Of a stretch of 38,148 nucleotides of DNA, positions 25,849 through 33,354 are shown one piece after another. This DNA is from an uncultured Pelagibacteraceae bacterium. Lineage in GTDB: Bacteria > Pseudomonadota > Alphaproteobacteria > Pelagibacterales > Pelagibacteraceae. The stretch covers positions 1 through 38,148 of the forward strand of contig CACONQ010000006.1 of the NCBI GenBank assembly GCA_902628635.1, read 5' to 3'. Positions within the stretch are counted from its first letter, which is position 1. The number at the start of each line of letters is the position of its first letter. The translations under genes and the position numbers were made by a program. The notes below the pieces were generated by a model. That model did not search any database. It saw only the letters and a program-made list of their open reading frames with translations, and had not been told where the DNA came from.

Positions 25849-26985
25849 TTAGCTAAAATTTTCTATAATTTTAGGAATGTATTTTTTAAAATTAAAAAAT
25901 CCTTTATTACAATATTGCCAAGAATATTGGTCAAGTTTTCTGTATAGAAAATTCAAATTTAAGTTATTTGTATTTAGATAATCTAAGTTTTCGCCAACAT
26001 TTGGATATAATCCAATAATTTTTTCATCGATGTTTTTAATTTCATTAATATCAATAACTTCGCAATTAATTGATTGCTCTTTTAATCTATGTTCCTGATC
26101 ATTGATTAAAAGTGATTTAAATTTCATTACCTTTTCACTAAGTTTGATTGATCTATTTCTATTAGATATTAAATAAATTTTTTTGAACTTTTTATTTTTA
26201 AAGTCAGTGAATTCAAAAGAAAGATTATTATCAAAAATTAATAAATTATTTTCCTCAATATTTTCAGAATTAATAAAATTCTGTTTTATTATTGAGTAAG
26301 TTTTTTCTGAAATTTTTGGAGGAGCGTTCTCATTTAACTTAATATTTTTAAATCTATCGTTGGTAAATTTTTTTATATTCCATTCGCTCGCAAGATAATG
26401 CTTTCCTTGTGTTTGAACTCCTGCAACCCATCTCCATCCGAGAGTATTTGATGCTGCATCTCCATCATATAGATGATGCATAAAAAATTCTGCACCAAGT
26501 TGCCAAGGCAAATCAAGTGTAAAAATCCAAATACTGGCAAACCACATTCTTGTATGATTATGTAAGTAGTTATTTTCTTTCAATTCACTTACCCATTCAT
26601 TAAAGCAATCAATATTAGTATTACCATTTATTGCATTTTGATAATTTGTGTCGTTTTCATATTTTTCTCGAATATTTTTAAGATCAATTAAATAGTCGTC
26701 CCAAACATTTGGTCTTAATTCTAGCCAACCTTTCCAATATGTTCTCCAGAGTACTTCCTGTATGAACTTTTCGTTTTTTGAAAAAGAATACTTTTCCAGT
26801 GATTTTTTTATTATTTCAACTTCGTTAATTACACCATGGGTTATATAAGGTGATAAGCAAGAAACATTATTTCGTTTATGAGGGCCAAAATCAAAGTTTC
26901 TTAGCTTCGAATAATCAGAAAGATTATTTTCAACAAAATTATTTAGTTTATCTATAGCTTTCGCTCTCGAGGCTTCAAACTTCAT
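25849..26985 (-). CDS. Photolyase-family FAD-binding-domain protein with an extra C-terminal domain
   Basis: A 378-residue protein that starts directly with the photolyase FAD-binding helical domain: CLSPYITHGVI, FIQEVLWRTYWKGWLELRPNVWDDY, NYLHNHTRMWFASIWIFTLDLPWQLGAEFF, DGDAASNTLGWRWVAGVQTQGK and YLASEWNIKKFT (to about 215). There is no N-terminal antenna domain. Instead residues about 245-345 look like an alpha/beta domain (NLLIFDNNLSF, KIYLISN, NCEVIDI, IIGLYPN). This order is reversed relative to classical photolyases. Similar proteins occur in other alphaproteobacteria as far as I recall. Flavin binding is likely; DNA repair versus photosensing is open. It is 5 bp downstream of argG, on the same strand. 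Confidence 0.82.
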   Translation of the reverse strand: MKFEASRAKAIDKLNNFVENNLSDYSKLRNFDFGPHKRNNVSCLSPYITHGVINEVEIIKKSLEKYSFSKNEKFIQEVLWRTYWKGWLELRPNVWDDYLIDLKNIREKYENDTNYQNAINGNTNIDCFNEWVSELKENNYLHNHTRMWFASIWIFTLDLPWQLGAEFFMHHLYDGDAASNTLGWRWVAGVQTQGKHYLASEWNIKKFTNDRFKNIKLNENAPPKISEKTYSIIKQNFINSENIEENNLLIFDNNLSFEFTDFKNKKFKKIYLISNRNRSIKLSEKVMKFKSLLINDQEHRLKEQSINCEVIDINEIKNIDEKIIGLYPNVGENLDYLNTNNLNLNFLYRKLDQYSWQYCNKGFFNFKKYIPKIIENFS

Positions 26986-26990
26986 ATTTG

Positions 26991-28172
26991 TTATTTTAAT
27001 TTTTTTTTGTGGAAATTAATAAACCTTTCAACATTAGCTTTATTAAAAGATTTATTTTCTTCAAAAGAGACTTTCTTCATTGAGTAAGCACTACTTTTAG
27101 TCATTCTTGATTGAATTGTAACATTTCCTTTATATAGTTTAAGTTTTACAGTTCCATTAACCTTATTTCTTTTTTGATCCACAATTTTTTGTAATTTTAA
27201 TCTTTCTTTAGAAAACCAATAACCATTGTAAATTAATTCAGCATATCTTGGCATAATGGAGTCTTTTTTATGCATAGTATCTCTATCTAGTGTTACAGAC
27301 TCTATTGCTCTATGAGCAATTAAAAGCAATGTCCCTCCGGGTGTTTCATAAACTCCTCTAGATTTTATTCCAATGAATCTATTTTCAACTAAATCAACTC
27401 TCCCAATTCCATTTTTTCCACCTAACTGATTTAATTTTTCCAAAATTTTCTCTGGAGTTAATTTCTTTCCATTTACATTTGTTGGATCACCATTTTTAAA
27501 TCCAATTGATAAATAAGTAGGTTTATTAGGTGCTTTCTCAGGTGAAATTGTCCTTTGAAAAATAAACTCTGGAGCTGAATTTTTTGGATTTTCTAAAACT
27601 TTACCCTCAGTCGATGTATGAAATAAATTATCATCAACTGAAAAGGGTGGCGCCCCTTTTTTGTCTTTTGGAATTGAAATATTATTCTTTCTTGCATAAT
27701 TTATTAAGTCTGTTCTTGATTTTAATTTCCAAATTCTCCAAGGAGCAATAACTTTTATTTTTGGACCAAAATAATGATAACCCAATTCAAATCTTACTTG
27801 ATCATTTCCTTTGCCAGTTGATCCATGGGAAACAGCAAAAGCTTTATTTTTTTTTGCAACTTGAATTTGGTCTTTTGCAATTAAAGGTCTAGCAATTGAT
27901 GTACCTAATAGATAAACACCTTCATAAATGGCGTGACCTCTAATCATTGGAAATACGTAATCTTTTACAAAAATATTTTTAAGGTTATTGATGACTATTT
28001 TTTTTACACCTAGTTTTTTTGCATTTTTAATTATTTTCTTTTTATTGAGTTCTTGGCCAATATCTGCGGTATAAGCAATTACTTCAGCATTATAGTTTTC
28101 TTGGAGCCATTTAAGTATTATGGAAGTGTCTAAACCGCCTGAATAAGCGAGAACAATTTTTTTTTTACTCAT
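26991..28172 (-). CDS. argG: Argininosuccinate synthase
   Basis: A 393-residue ATP-dependent ligase joining citrulline and aspartate in arginine synthesis. The PP-loop [17 protein letters not shown] is at the N-terminus (about 7-23). Other signatures are [78 protein letters not shown] and the C-terminal GNVTIQSR. Length fits the family (about 400). It lies between the IalB-family gene (4 bp upstream) and the FAD-domain gene (5 bp downstream) on the same strand. Confidence 0.97.
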   Translation of the reverse strand: MSKKKIVLAYSGGLDTSIILKWLQENYNAEVIAYTADIGQELNKKKIIKNAKKLGVKKIVINNLKNIFVKDYVFPMIRGHAIYEGVYLLGTSIARPLIAKDQIQVAKKNKAFAVSHGSTGKGNDQVRFELGYHYFGPKIKVIAPWRIWKLKSRTDLINYARKNNISIPKDKKGAPPFSVDDNLFHTSTEGKVLENPKNSAPEFIFQRTISPEKAPNKPTYLSIGFKNGDPTNVNGKKLTPEKILEKLNQLGGKNGIGRVDLVENRFIGIKSRGVYETPGGTLLLIAHRAIESVTLDRDTMHKKDSIMPRYAELIYNGYWFSKERLKLQKIVDQKRNKVNGTVKLKLYKGNVTIQSRMTKSSAYSMKKVSFEENKSFNKANVERFINFHKKKLK

Positions 28173-28176
28173 TATT

Positions 28177-28683
28177 CTAACTACAGCTTTTCTTTGCCTC
28201 GTTATATGCTTTTGTGAAACCTAGAAGTGAATAATGGTCAATAGTTTGTGAACCAGATGAATTATGTCCTGATATCATAATTCTTGATCCTCTTTTCATA
28301 GTTTTAATCATTTTTTTTTCAATTTTAGCATCTGCAATCCAGGCAAAGCCTTGTTGCGAAATATCAAAATTATATTTGTACTTTCCAGACTTAGCAGTAA
28401 TAGAATTTTTTTTATTAAACTCATAACCTGGAGTAATACTTATCTCATCTTTAATTTTTTCATTGGGTCTAAAACTAACAAATAGTCTTGCATCCCTTTT
28501 GTTTGTTTTTGGAGCTTGAAGAACCGGTTTTGATTGAGCAAAACAAGTAATGCCACTATCTCTTACTAAAACCATAGCTTCCCAATCTTTAAATTTACCT
28601 ATTTTTTTTATTTCCTCAGCTGATGCAGCAAGACTTAATGTCATTAAAACAGATAGTAATAATATTTTTTTAATTATGGACAT
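28177..28683 (-). CDS. Invasion-associated locus B (IalB)-family periplasmic protein
   Basis: A 168-residue exported protein. The signal peptide ends at about A22 ([15 protein letters not shown]). The mature part has the IalB pattern [38 protein letters not shown], then a small beta domain, [18 protein letters not shown], and a C-terminal Cys (KKSCS) that can pair with the Cys in TCFAQ. IalB-like proteins are common in alphaproteobacteria, including free-living ones, so the name does not imply virulence. The start overlaps the aldo/keto reductase stop by 10 bp. Confidence 0.85.
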   Translation of the reverse strand: MSIIKKILLLSVLMTLSLAASAEEIKKIGKFKDWEAMVLVRDSGITCFAQSKPVLQAPKTNKRDARLFVSFRPNEKIKDEISITPGYEFNKKNSITAKSGKYKYNFDISQQGFAWIADAKIEKKMIKTMKRGSRIMISGHNSSGSQTIDHYSLLGFTKAYNEAKKSCS

Positions 28684-29711
28684 GGATTTGGATATATACT
28701 TTGCACTTCATTAATTTCTTTTAAAATTTCTTTTGTTAAATTTACATTTACACTTTCTATATCTGTTTTCAACTGATCCATTCTTGTAGCGCCAATTATT
28801 ACACTAGTGACGAAGGGTTGAATTTCACAGAATTTTAAAGACATCTGGGCCATATCTAAGTCAAATTTTTTAGCTATTTCATAATAAGCATCAACAGCTT
28901 TTTCAGTATTTGGCTTATTATATCTCGTCCAAAAATCTCCATCTACCGCAAGTCTTGATTTTTCTGGTCTTTCTTGATTTCTATATTTCCCAGTCAAGAA
29001 ACCAATTGCTAGAGGTGAATAAGCTAAGAGGCCCATTTGCTCTCTAACAGATATTTCCGCTAAACCTATCTCATAAGTTCTGTTAAGTAAATTATAAGGA
29101 TTTTGAACTGACATCATCCTTGGTAATTTTTTTTCTTTAGAAATTTGTAAAAATTTAGAAGCTCCCCACGGTGTTTCATTTGATAATCCTACGTATCTAA
29201 TCTTACCTGCTTGAATGAATTTTTGTAAGTTTTCTAAAACATCTTCAAATTTATTCCATTCACCGTTGTCATTATGTTCATAACCCAGTCTTCCAAACAT
29301 ATTGGTATTTCTTTCAGGCCAATGCAATTGATATAAATCTATATAATCTGTTTGTAATCTTTTTAAACTTCCGTCAATTGCCTCTGTCATATTTTTAATT
29401 CCAAATTGATTGCCACCACCTCTTACATATGATCTCATTGGACCCGCAACTTTTGTTGCAAGGATGACTTTTTCTCTTTTTTTTGTTTTTTTAAACCAGT
29501 TACCAATTATAATTTCTGTGTGACCGAAAGTTTCTGCTTTTGGTGGAATTGAGTAAATTTCTGCTGTATCCCAAAAATTTACACCTTGATCTAAAGCAAA
29601 ATCCATTTGTTCAAAACCTTCTTGTTCTGTGTTTTGTTCACCCCAGGTCATGGTACCGAGACAAATTGTACTCACTTTTAAGTCTGTGTTACCTAATTTC
29701 TTATAATTCAT
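28674..29711 (-). CDS. NADP-dependent aldo/keto reductase (Tas-like)
   Basis: A 345-residue TIM-barrel oxidoreductase. It has the N-terminal YKKLGNTDLKVSTICLGTMTWGEQN, the catalytic Asp and Tyr region NFWDTAEIYS, the Lys in ILATKVAGP, the His in YQLHWPER, and the cofactor-end VTSVIIGATRMDQL. The long insertion with MRSYVRGGGNQFG and the total size match the E. coli Tas subgroup. The substrate is unknown; such enzymes reduce diverse aldehydes. It is the first gene of a leftward run AKR - IalB-like - argG - FAD-domain protein, divergent from the Bax-inhibitor gene. Confidence 0.92.
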   Translation of the reverse strand: MNYKKLGNTDLKVSTICLGTMTWGEQNTEQEGFEQMDFALDQGVNFWDTAEIYSIPPKAETFGHTEIIIGNWFKKTKKREKVILATKVAGPMRSYVRGGGNQFGIKNMTEAIDGSLKRLQTDYIDLYQLHWPERNTNMFGRLGYEHNDNGEWNKFEDVLENLQKFIQAGKIRYVGLSNETPWGASKFLQISKEKKLPRMMSVQNPYNLLNRTYEIGLAEISVREQMGLLAYSPLAIGFLTGKYRNQERPEKSRLAVDGDFWTRYNKPNTEKAVDAYYEIAKKFDLDMAQMSLKFCEIQPFVTSVIIGATRMDQLKTDIESVNVNLTKEILKEINEVQSIYPNPCP

Positions 29712-29770
29712 TAAAATTTTGCTTTTTTTGATTACTTGAAAATATAAAAAAATATTATTATATATATTAT
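29712..29770 (+). promoter_or_regulatory. Divergent intergenic region, probable promoter for the Bax-inhibitor gene
   Basis: A 59-bp gap between divergent starts. On the plus strand a TTGATT box (29728-29733) and a TATTAT box (29753-29758) are 19 bp apart, close to a sigma-70 layout, and the ATG follows 12 bases later. In sequence this AT-rich such boxes occur by chance, so confidence is low. Confidence 0.3.
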
Positions 29771-30526
29771 ATGGACTTTAATAGACAAAATATCTTTCAG
29801 GCAACAGCTGCCAAGAAAACCGTAGTATGGGACGAAGGTTTAAGATCTTACATGCTAAAGATCTATAACTATATGGCAACTGGTGTCCTTCTAACTGGGA
29901 TTATTGCATTATTGTCATTTAAGATGTCTGTAGTAACAGACTCTCAAGGAGCCATCGTAGGTTTTACCTCATTAGGTAATGCACTTTTCTTTTCAGGTTT
30001 AAAATGGATAGTGATGTTAGCTCCGCTAGGGGTGGTGTTTTATATGAGCTTTGGAATAAACAAAATGAGTGCTGCTAAGGCACAAACTGTATTTTGGATT
30101 TTTGCCGCTTTAATGGGATTATCATTGTCTTGGATCCTTCTAGTTTATACTGGAGTAAGTGTTGCAAGAGTATTTTTCATCACATCAGCTACTTTTGGCG
30201 CTATGAGTATATATGGATATACTACTAAAAGAGATTTAACAAAATTTGGATCTTTTCTAATGATGGGTCTAATTGGAATAATCATTGCATCTCTTGTAAA
30301 TATATTTTTAAAATCTGCGATGATGTATTTTGTTATCTCTATTCTAGGAGTATTAATCTTTGTTGGTTTAACTGCTTACGATACTCAAAAAATCAAAAAT
30401 ATGTATGCAGCATCAGACTCAGGTGAAGTTATCGGTAAAAAAGCAGTAATGGGTGCACTTACTCTTTATCTAGATTTTATCAACTTGTTCATAATGCTTC
30501 TAAGACTTTTCGGACAAAGAAGATAA
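29771..30526 (+). CDS. Bax inhibitor-1 / YccA-YbhL family membrane protein
   Basis: A 251-residue inner-membrane protein with about seven hydrophobic helices. N-terminal VWDEGLRSYMLKIYNYMATGVLLTGIIALL, then SATFGAMSIYGYTTKRDLTKFGSFLMMGLIGIIIASL and the C-terminal FVGLTAYDTQKIKNMY, with acidic residues in the last helix, match the BI-1 family common in alphaproteobacteria. Members are proposed ion or pH-sensitive channels and FtsH regulators; the function here is unknown. Its coding sequence is less AT-skewed than neighbours, suggesting good expression. It ends 8 bp from the convergent DUF2794 gene. Confidence 0.93.
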   Translation: MDFNRQNIFQATAAKKTVVWDEGLRSYMLKIYNYMATGVLLTGIIALLSFKMSVVTDSQGAIVGFTSLGNALFFSGLKWIVMLAPLGVVFYMSFGINKMSAAKAQTVFWIFAALMGLSLSWILLVYTGVSVARVFFITSATFGAMSIYGYTTKRDLTKFGSFLMMGLIGIIIASLVNIFLKSAMMYFVISILGVLIFVGLTAYDTQKIKNMYAASDSGEVIGKKAVMGALTLYLDFINLFIMLLRLFGQRR

Positions 30527-30534
30527 CTCAATCT

Positions 30535-30876
30535 CTATAACTTTTTCCAATTAGTACTTTTTAATAATATCTCTAAACTATTAGAGTTTTTATAAATCTT
30601 ACCCTTTGAGTCGGTTATTAAATATTTCAAATTTTTATTTGAAGGTTTAAAATTTTTGCAAATTTTATACATTGCATTTTCTGCAGAATTTTTAAAAACA
30701 CTAAATCCAACTTGTTTACTTGATATAGATAGACCATAGTCTTTCCAAGAACCTTGAGAAACCATTTTTGCATATAGGTCTAGTATTATTTTTAACTCAT
30801 TCTTTTCAAAAAAATTTTTTTTATCTTTTTCATTCGAAGTGTTATCTACTACAAGTTTGAGGAATTTATTCATCAA
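30535..30876 (-). CDS. DUF2794 protein
   Basis: A 113-residue soluble protein with the DUF2794 pattern: NELKIILDLYAKMVSQGSWKDYGLSISSKQVGFSVFKNSAENAMYKICK, then the KYLITDSKGKIYKNSNSLEILLK-like end. The family is confined mostly to alphaproteobacteria and has no known function. Its start overlaps the yciB stop by 11 bp, so they are cotranscribed. Confidence 0.85.
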   Translation of the reverse strand: MMNKFLKLVVDNTSNEKDKKNFFEKNELKIILDLYAKMVSQGSWKDYGLSISSKQVGFSVFKNSAENAMYKICKNFKPSNKNLKYLITDSKGKIYKNSNSLEILLKSTNWKKL

Positions 30877-31417
30877 GTTTATACTTATTAATTACATTAA
30901 ATTGAAAAGCAGTGAATATAAATGTTATAGGTAACATCCCCCAAACTTTAAAATTTACCCAAAATTCCTCTGTTTGTGTTCTCCAAACTATTTCATTCAT
31001 TATTGCAAGAGCAAAAAAGAAATATACCCACCTCTGGTTTAATATCCTCCAACCTTCATCTGTAATTTTAATTGCACCATCCAGTATTTTTTTTAACAGT
31101 GGTTCTTTAGTAAAAAACTTCCCAAACATTAAAGCTAGTCCAAATAATATATTGATTATTGTAGGCTTAATATAAATAAAAATTGGATTTTTAAAATAAA
31201 TTGTCAAACCACCAAAAAAAGTTATCAAAATTCCTCCTATAAGAGGAACCATTGGAATTTTTTTCTCTTTTATCCAAACAAAAATTAAAGCGATTAGAGT
31301 GGCAATTATGAAAGGAGGTATTGCTATTTCTAAACTTTTATCATTTTTGTAATAAAAAGAGAAAAATATTAAAAGTGGACCAAAGTCTGTGACAAATTTG
31401 AAAAATGATTTATTCAC
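30866..31417 (-). CDS. yciB: Inner-membrane protein YciB (intracellular septation protein A family)
   Basis: A 183-residue integral membrane protein with five to six helices. N-terminal FVTDFGPLLIFFSFYY, IPMVPLIGGILITFFGGLTIYF, IYIKPTIINILFGLALMFG and the C-terminal NEIVWRTQTEEFWVNFKVWGMLPITFIFTAFQ are the standard YciB signatures. YciB is linked to envelope integrity and cell division. It is followed by overlapping DUF2794 and divergent from hspQ (80 bp). Confidence 0.93.
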   Translation of the reverse strand: MNKSFFKFVTDFGPLLIFFSFYYKNDKSLEIAIPPFIIATLIALIFVWIKEKKIPMVPLIGGILITFFGGLTIYFKNPIFIYIKPTIINILFGLALMFGKFFTKEPLLKKILDGAIKITDEGWRILNQRWVYFFFALAIMNEIVWRTQTEEFWVNFKVWGMLPITFIFTAFQFNVINKYKLDE

Positions 31418-31497
31418 AAAAAGATATTAACAGATTTCAAAAAACTTTAATATTTTTTTATTGATTTTTAAATTTAAATACACATATAATAACTATA

Positions 31498-31818
31498 ATG
31501 AGTATTCAAAAAGCAAAGTTTTCAATTGGTGACATCGTTAAACATAAACACTTCGATTTTAGAGGTGTAATATATGATGTTGATTTTAAATTCAGTAATT
31601 CCGAGGAATGGTACCAATCTATTCCTAAGAATGTGAGACCAAGAAAAGACCAACCCTTTTATCATCTTCTTGCTGAGAATGATGATGTTACTTATGAAGC
31701 CTACGTCTCAGAGCAAAATCTATTAGTCGACGACTCAGAAGAGCCAATTAAACATCCTTTAATTAACGAAATTTTCTCAGGCAAAAAGGGATCTAGCTAT
31801 TTTAAGCCTTCAAATTAA
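31498..31818 (+). CDS. hspQ: Heat shock protein HspQ (YccV-like hemimethylated-DNA-binding family)
   Basis: A 106-residue protein with the full YccV-like pattern: KFSIGDIVKHKHFDFRGVIYDVDFKF, EEWYQSIPKNVRPRKDQPFYHLLAEND, TYEAYVSEQNL and the tail IKHPLINEIFSG. HspQ is a small beta-barrel protein that in E. coli binds hemimethylated oriC DNA and modulates Lon proteolysis. It stands alone between the divergent yciB gene and a 174-bp gap holding a hairpin before ccmC. Its role here is inferred from family. Confidence 0.92.
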   Translation: MSIQKAKFSIGDIVKHKHFDFRGVIYDVDFKFSNSEEWYQSIPKNVRPRKDQPFYHLLAENDDVTYEAYVSEQNLLVDDSEEPIKHPLINEIFSGKKGSSYFKPSN

Positions 31819-31882
31819 CCAAATACATTATTTAAACACAATTAGCTCAAAACTTTGTCATATAGATTTGTTAATTAACTAT

Positions 31883-31943
31883 TACTGACCGAGAATGATA
31901 TTGTTTCCCTTATAAATTATCTCCCTCTCATTCTTGGTCAGTA
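31883..31943. other. Imperfect 16-bp inverted repeat between hspQ and ccmC
   Basis: The left arm TACTGACCGAGAATGA (31883-31898) pairs with the right arm TCATTCTTGGTCAGTA (31928-31943). As RNA read left to right it forms 16 pairs with a single G-U and a 29-nt loop. It is much less AT-rich than the surroundings. The 174-bp gap around it is the largest intergenic region in the window. It could be the hspQ terminator (TTGACCTTTT follows), a ccm leader structure, a small RNA or a protein-binding site; nothing decides between them. Confidence 0.6.
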
Positions 31944-31992
31944 TTGACCTTTTAGCTCATTCAATCTCTTAATAATTTGTATATAATTTAGA

Positions 31993-32697
31993 ATGAATTT
32001 TTTTAATCAAAGCAAAATTTTTTCATTTATTAATAAGTACCACAATTTAATTTTAGTATTTTTTTTAGTAGTTTTATCTTTAGGGTTAATTGAAGCTTTA
32101 ATTATTTCTCCTGAGGATTATTTGCAAGGAGATTCGGTTAGAATAATGTATGTACACGTTCCATCTGCATGGATATCTTTAGGAATTTTTTCTTCCATGG
32201 CTTTTTTATCTATTTTAGTTTTTATTTTTAAAAATAAAAATTTAGTAATAATTACTAAAAGTCTGGCTCCATCAGGATTTGTTTTTACTTTAATTGCGTT
32301 AGTAACAGGATCGATTTGGGGCAAACCTACGTGGGGAACTTGGTGGGCTTGGGATGCTAGAATTACAACTATGTTAATTTTGTGCCTATTTTATTTGATG
32401 TACTTATTAGCTTGGAGAATTTTTGAGAATAAAGATAGTGTTGTAAAAATTACGTCTTTAATAACTATTATTGGAGCTTTTAACATCCCAATTATAAAAT
32501 TCTCTGTTGATTGGTGGAGTACACTTCACCAACCTTCCTCCATAAAAATATTATCTGATTCAAAAATTCATGAGTCGATGTTAGTGCCTTTGATAATAAT
32601 GACTGCGGCATTTGCCCTGTTTTCTCTGCTGATTTTTTTAATGAAATATAATACAGAACTGATAAAGATAAAAAATAAAGGTTTAGATAGACTATGA
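31993..32697 (+). CDS. ccmC: Heme ABC exporter / cytochrome c biogenesis protein CcmC
   Basis: A 234-residue inner-membrane protein with six helices. It handles heme for CcmE in system I cytochrome c maturation. The conserved first periplasmic His lies in YVHVPSAWISLG, and the tryptophan-rich WWD motif is GKPTWGTWWAWDARITTMLIL, followed by the second His region DWWSTLHQPSSI. Length is standard. It starts the ccmC-D-E-F-G-H run, all closely spaced, after the hairpin-bearing gap. The ATP-binding partners CcmA and CcmB are not in the window. Confidence 0.96.
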   Translation: MNFFNQSKIFSFINKYHNLILVFFLVVLSLGLIEALIISPEDYLQGDSVRIMYVHVPSAWISLGIFSSMAFLSILVFIFKNKNLVIITKSLAPSGFVFTLIALVTGSIWGKPTWGTWWAWDARITTMLILCLFYLMYLLAWRIFENKDSVVKITSLITIIGAFNIPIIKFSVDWWSTLHQPSSIKILSDSKIHESMLVPLIIMTAAFALFSLLIFLMKYNTELIKIKNKGLDRL

Positions 32698-32924
32698 TAA
32701 ATTTTTTAAGCATGAATGGATATGGTGTTTATGTTTTTTCCGCATTCATTTTTACAATGGTAAATTTTTTAGGACTATACATGGTTGTTAGATATCAGCT
32801 AAAAAAAGAGAAACAAAAATTTGCTGAAAAATTTGGTAAACTTAAATTGGATAAAGTTTCTGTAGCTAATAAACAAAAAATTAACAAAGAAATATTATCA
32901 GCAAGTATTTTTTCAAAAATTTAA
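32694..32924 (+). CDS. ccmD: Heme exporter protein CcmD
   Basis: A 76-residue protein with one membrane helix (about 11-31), the CcmD-type start MNGYGVYVFSAFIFTMVNFLGLYMV, and a basic cytoplasmic tail. CcmD stabilises the CcmABC-CcmE complex. The ATG at 32694 overlaps the ccmC stop by four bases; a second ATG at 32712 (MNGYG) is a plausible alternative start that better matches the family. At 70-76 residues it is near the usual size. Confidence 0.88.
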   Translation: MINFLSMNGYGVYVFSAFIFTMVNFLGLYMVVRYQLKKEKQKFAEKFGKLKLDKVSVANKQKINKEILSASIFSKI

Positions 32925-32933
32925 CTTTAACAA

Positions 32934-33353
32934 ATGTATGGTAAAAAAGTTAAGTTAAGACTTACATTCTTAATAGTTCTAATTTTATCTCTTGGATTAA
33001 CAATTTATTTAGTTTTGGTATCATTAAAAGAAAATGTTGTTTATTTTTTGTCGCCCACAGAGATAAAAGCTTTAAGTGAATTAAAAAAAGATAAAATTCG
33101 GATTGGTGGAATGGTTAAAAAAAATTCTATTAATGTTAATAATGATAAGATCATATTTGTAATTACCGATTTTAAAAATGAGATTAATGTAACTTACTCA
33201 GGTCTTGTACCAAATTTATTCCAAGAAAATAAAGGAGTTGTTGCAGAAGGATTTTTGAAAGATAAAAACTATTTTAAAGCAGTAAAAATTTTAGCTAAGC
33301 ATGATGAAAACTATATGCCTCCAGAATTAAGTAACCAAAAGGGAGATAAATAA
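32934..33353 (+). CDS. ccmE: Cytochrome c maturation heme chaperone CcmE
   Basis: A 139-residue membrane-anchored periplasmic chaperone. One N-terminal helix (about 9-30) is followed by the OB-fold domain ([42 protein letters not shown]). The covalent heme-binding His is H123 with Y127 in [11 protein letters not shown]. Length and layout are normal. The next gene follows after a single base. Confidence 0.96.
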   Translation: MYGKKVKLRLTFLIVLILSLGLTIYLVLVSLKENVVYFLSPTEIKALSELKKDKIRIGGMVKKNSINVNNDKIIFVITDFKNEINVTYSGLVPNLFQENKGVVAEGFLKDKNYFKAVKILAKHDENYMPPELSNQKGDK

Positions 33354-33354
33354 A

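Noticed and set aside
31819-31992. 6S RNA or tmRNA in the hspQ-ccmC gap
   Set aside because: There is a single stem with a large loop, not the long bulged rod of 6S RNA, and no tRNA-like ends or tag ORF for tmRNA.
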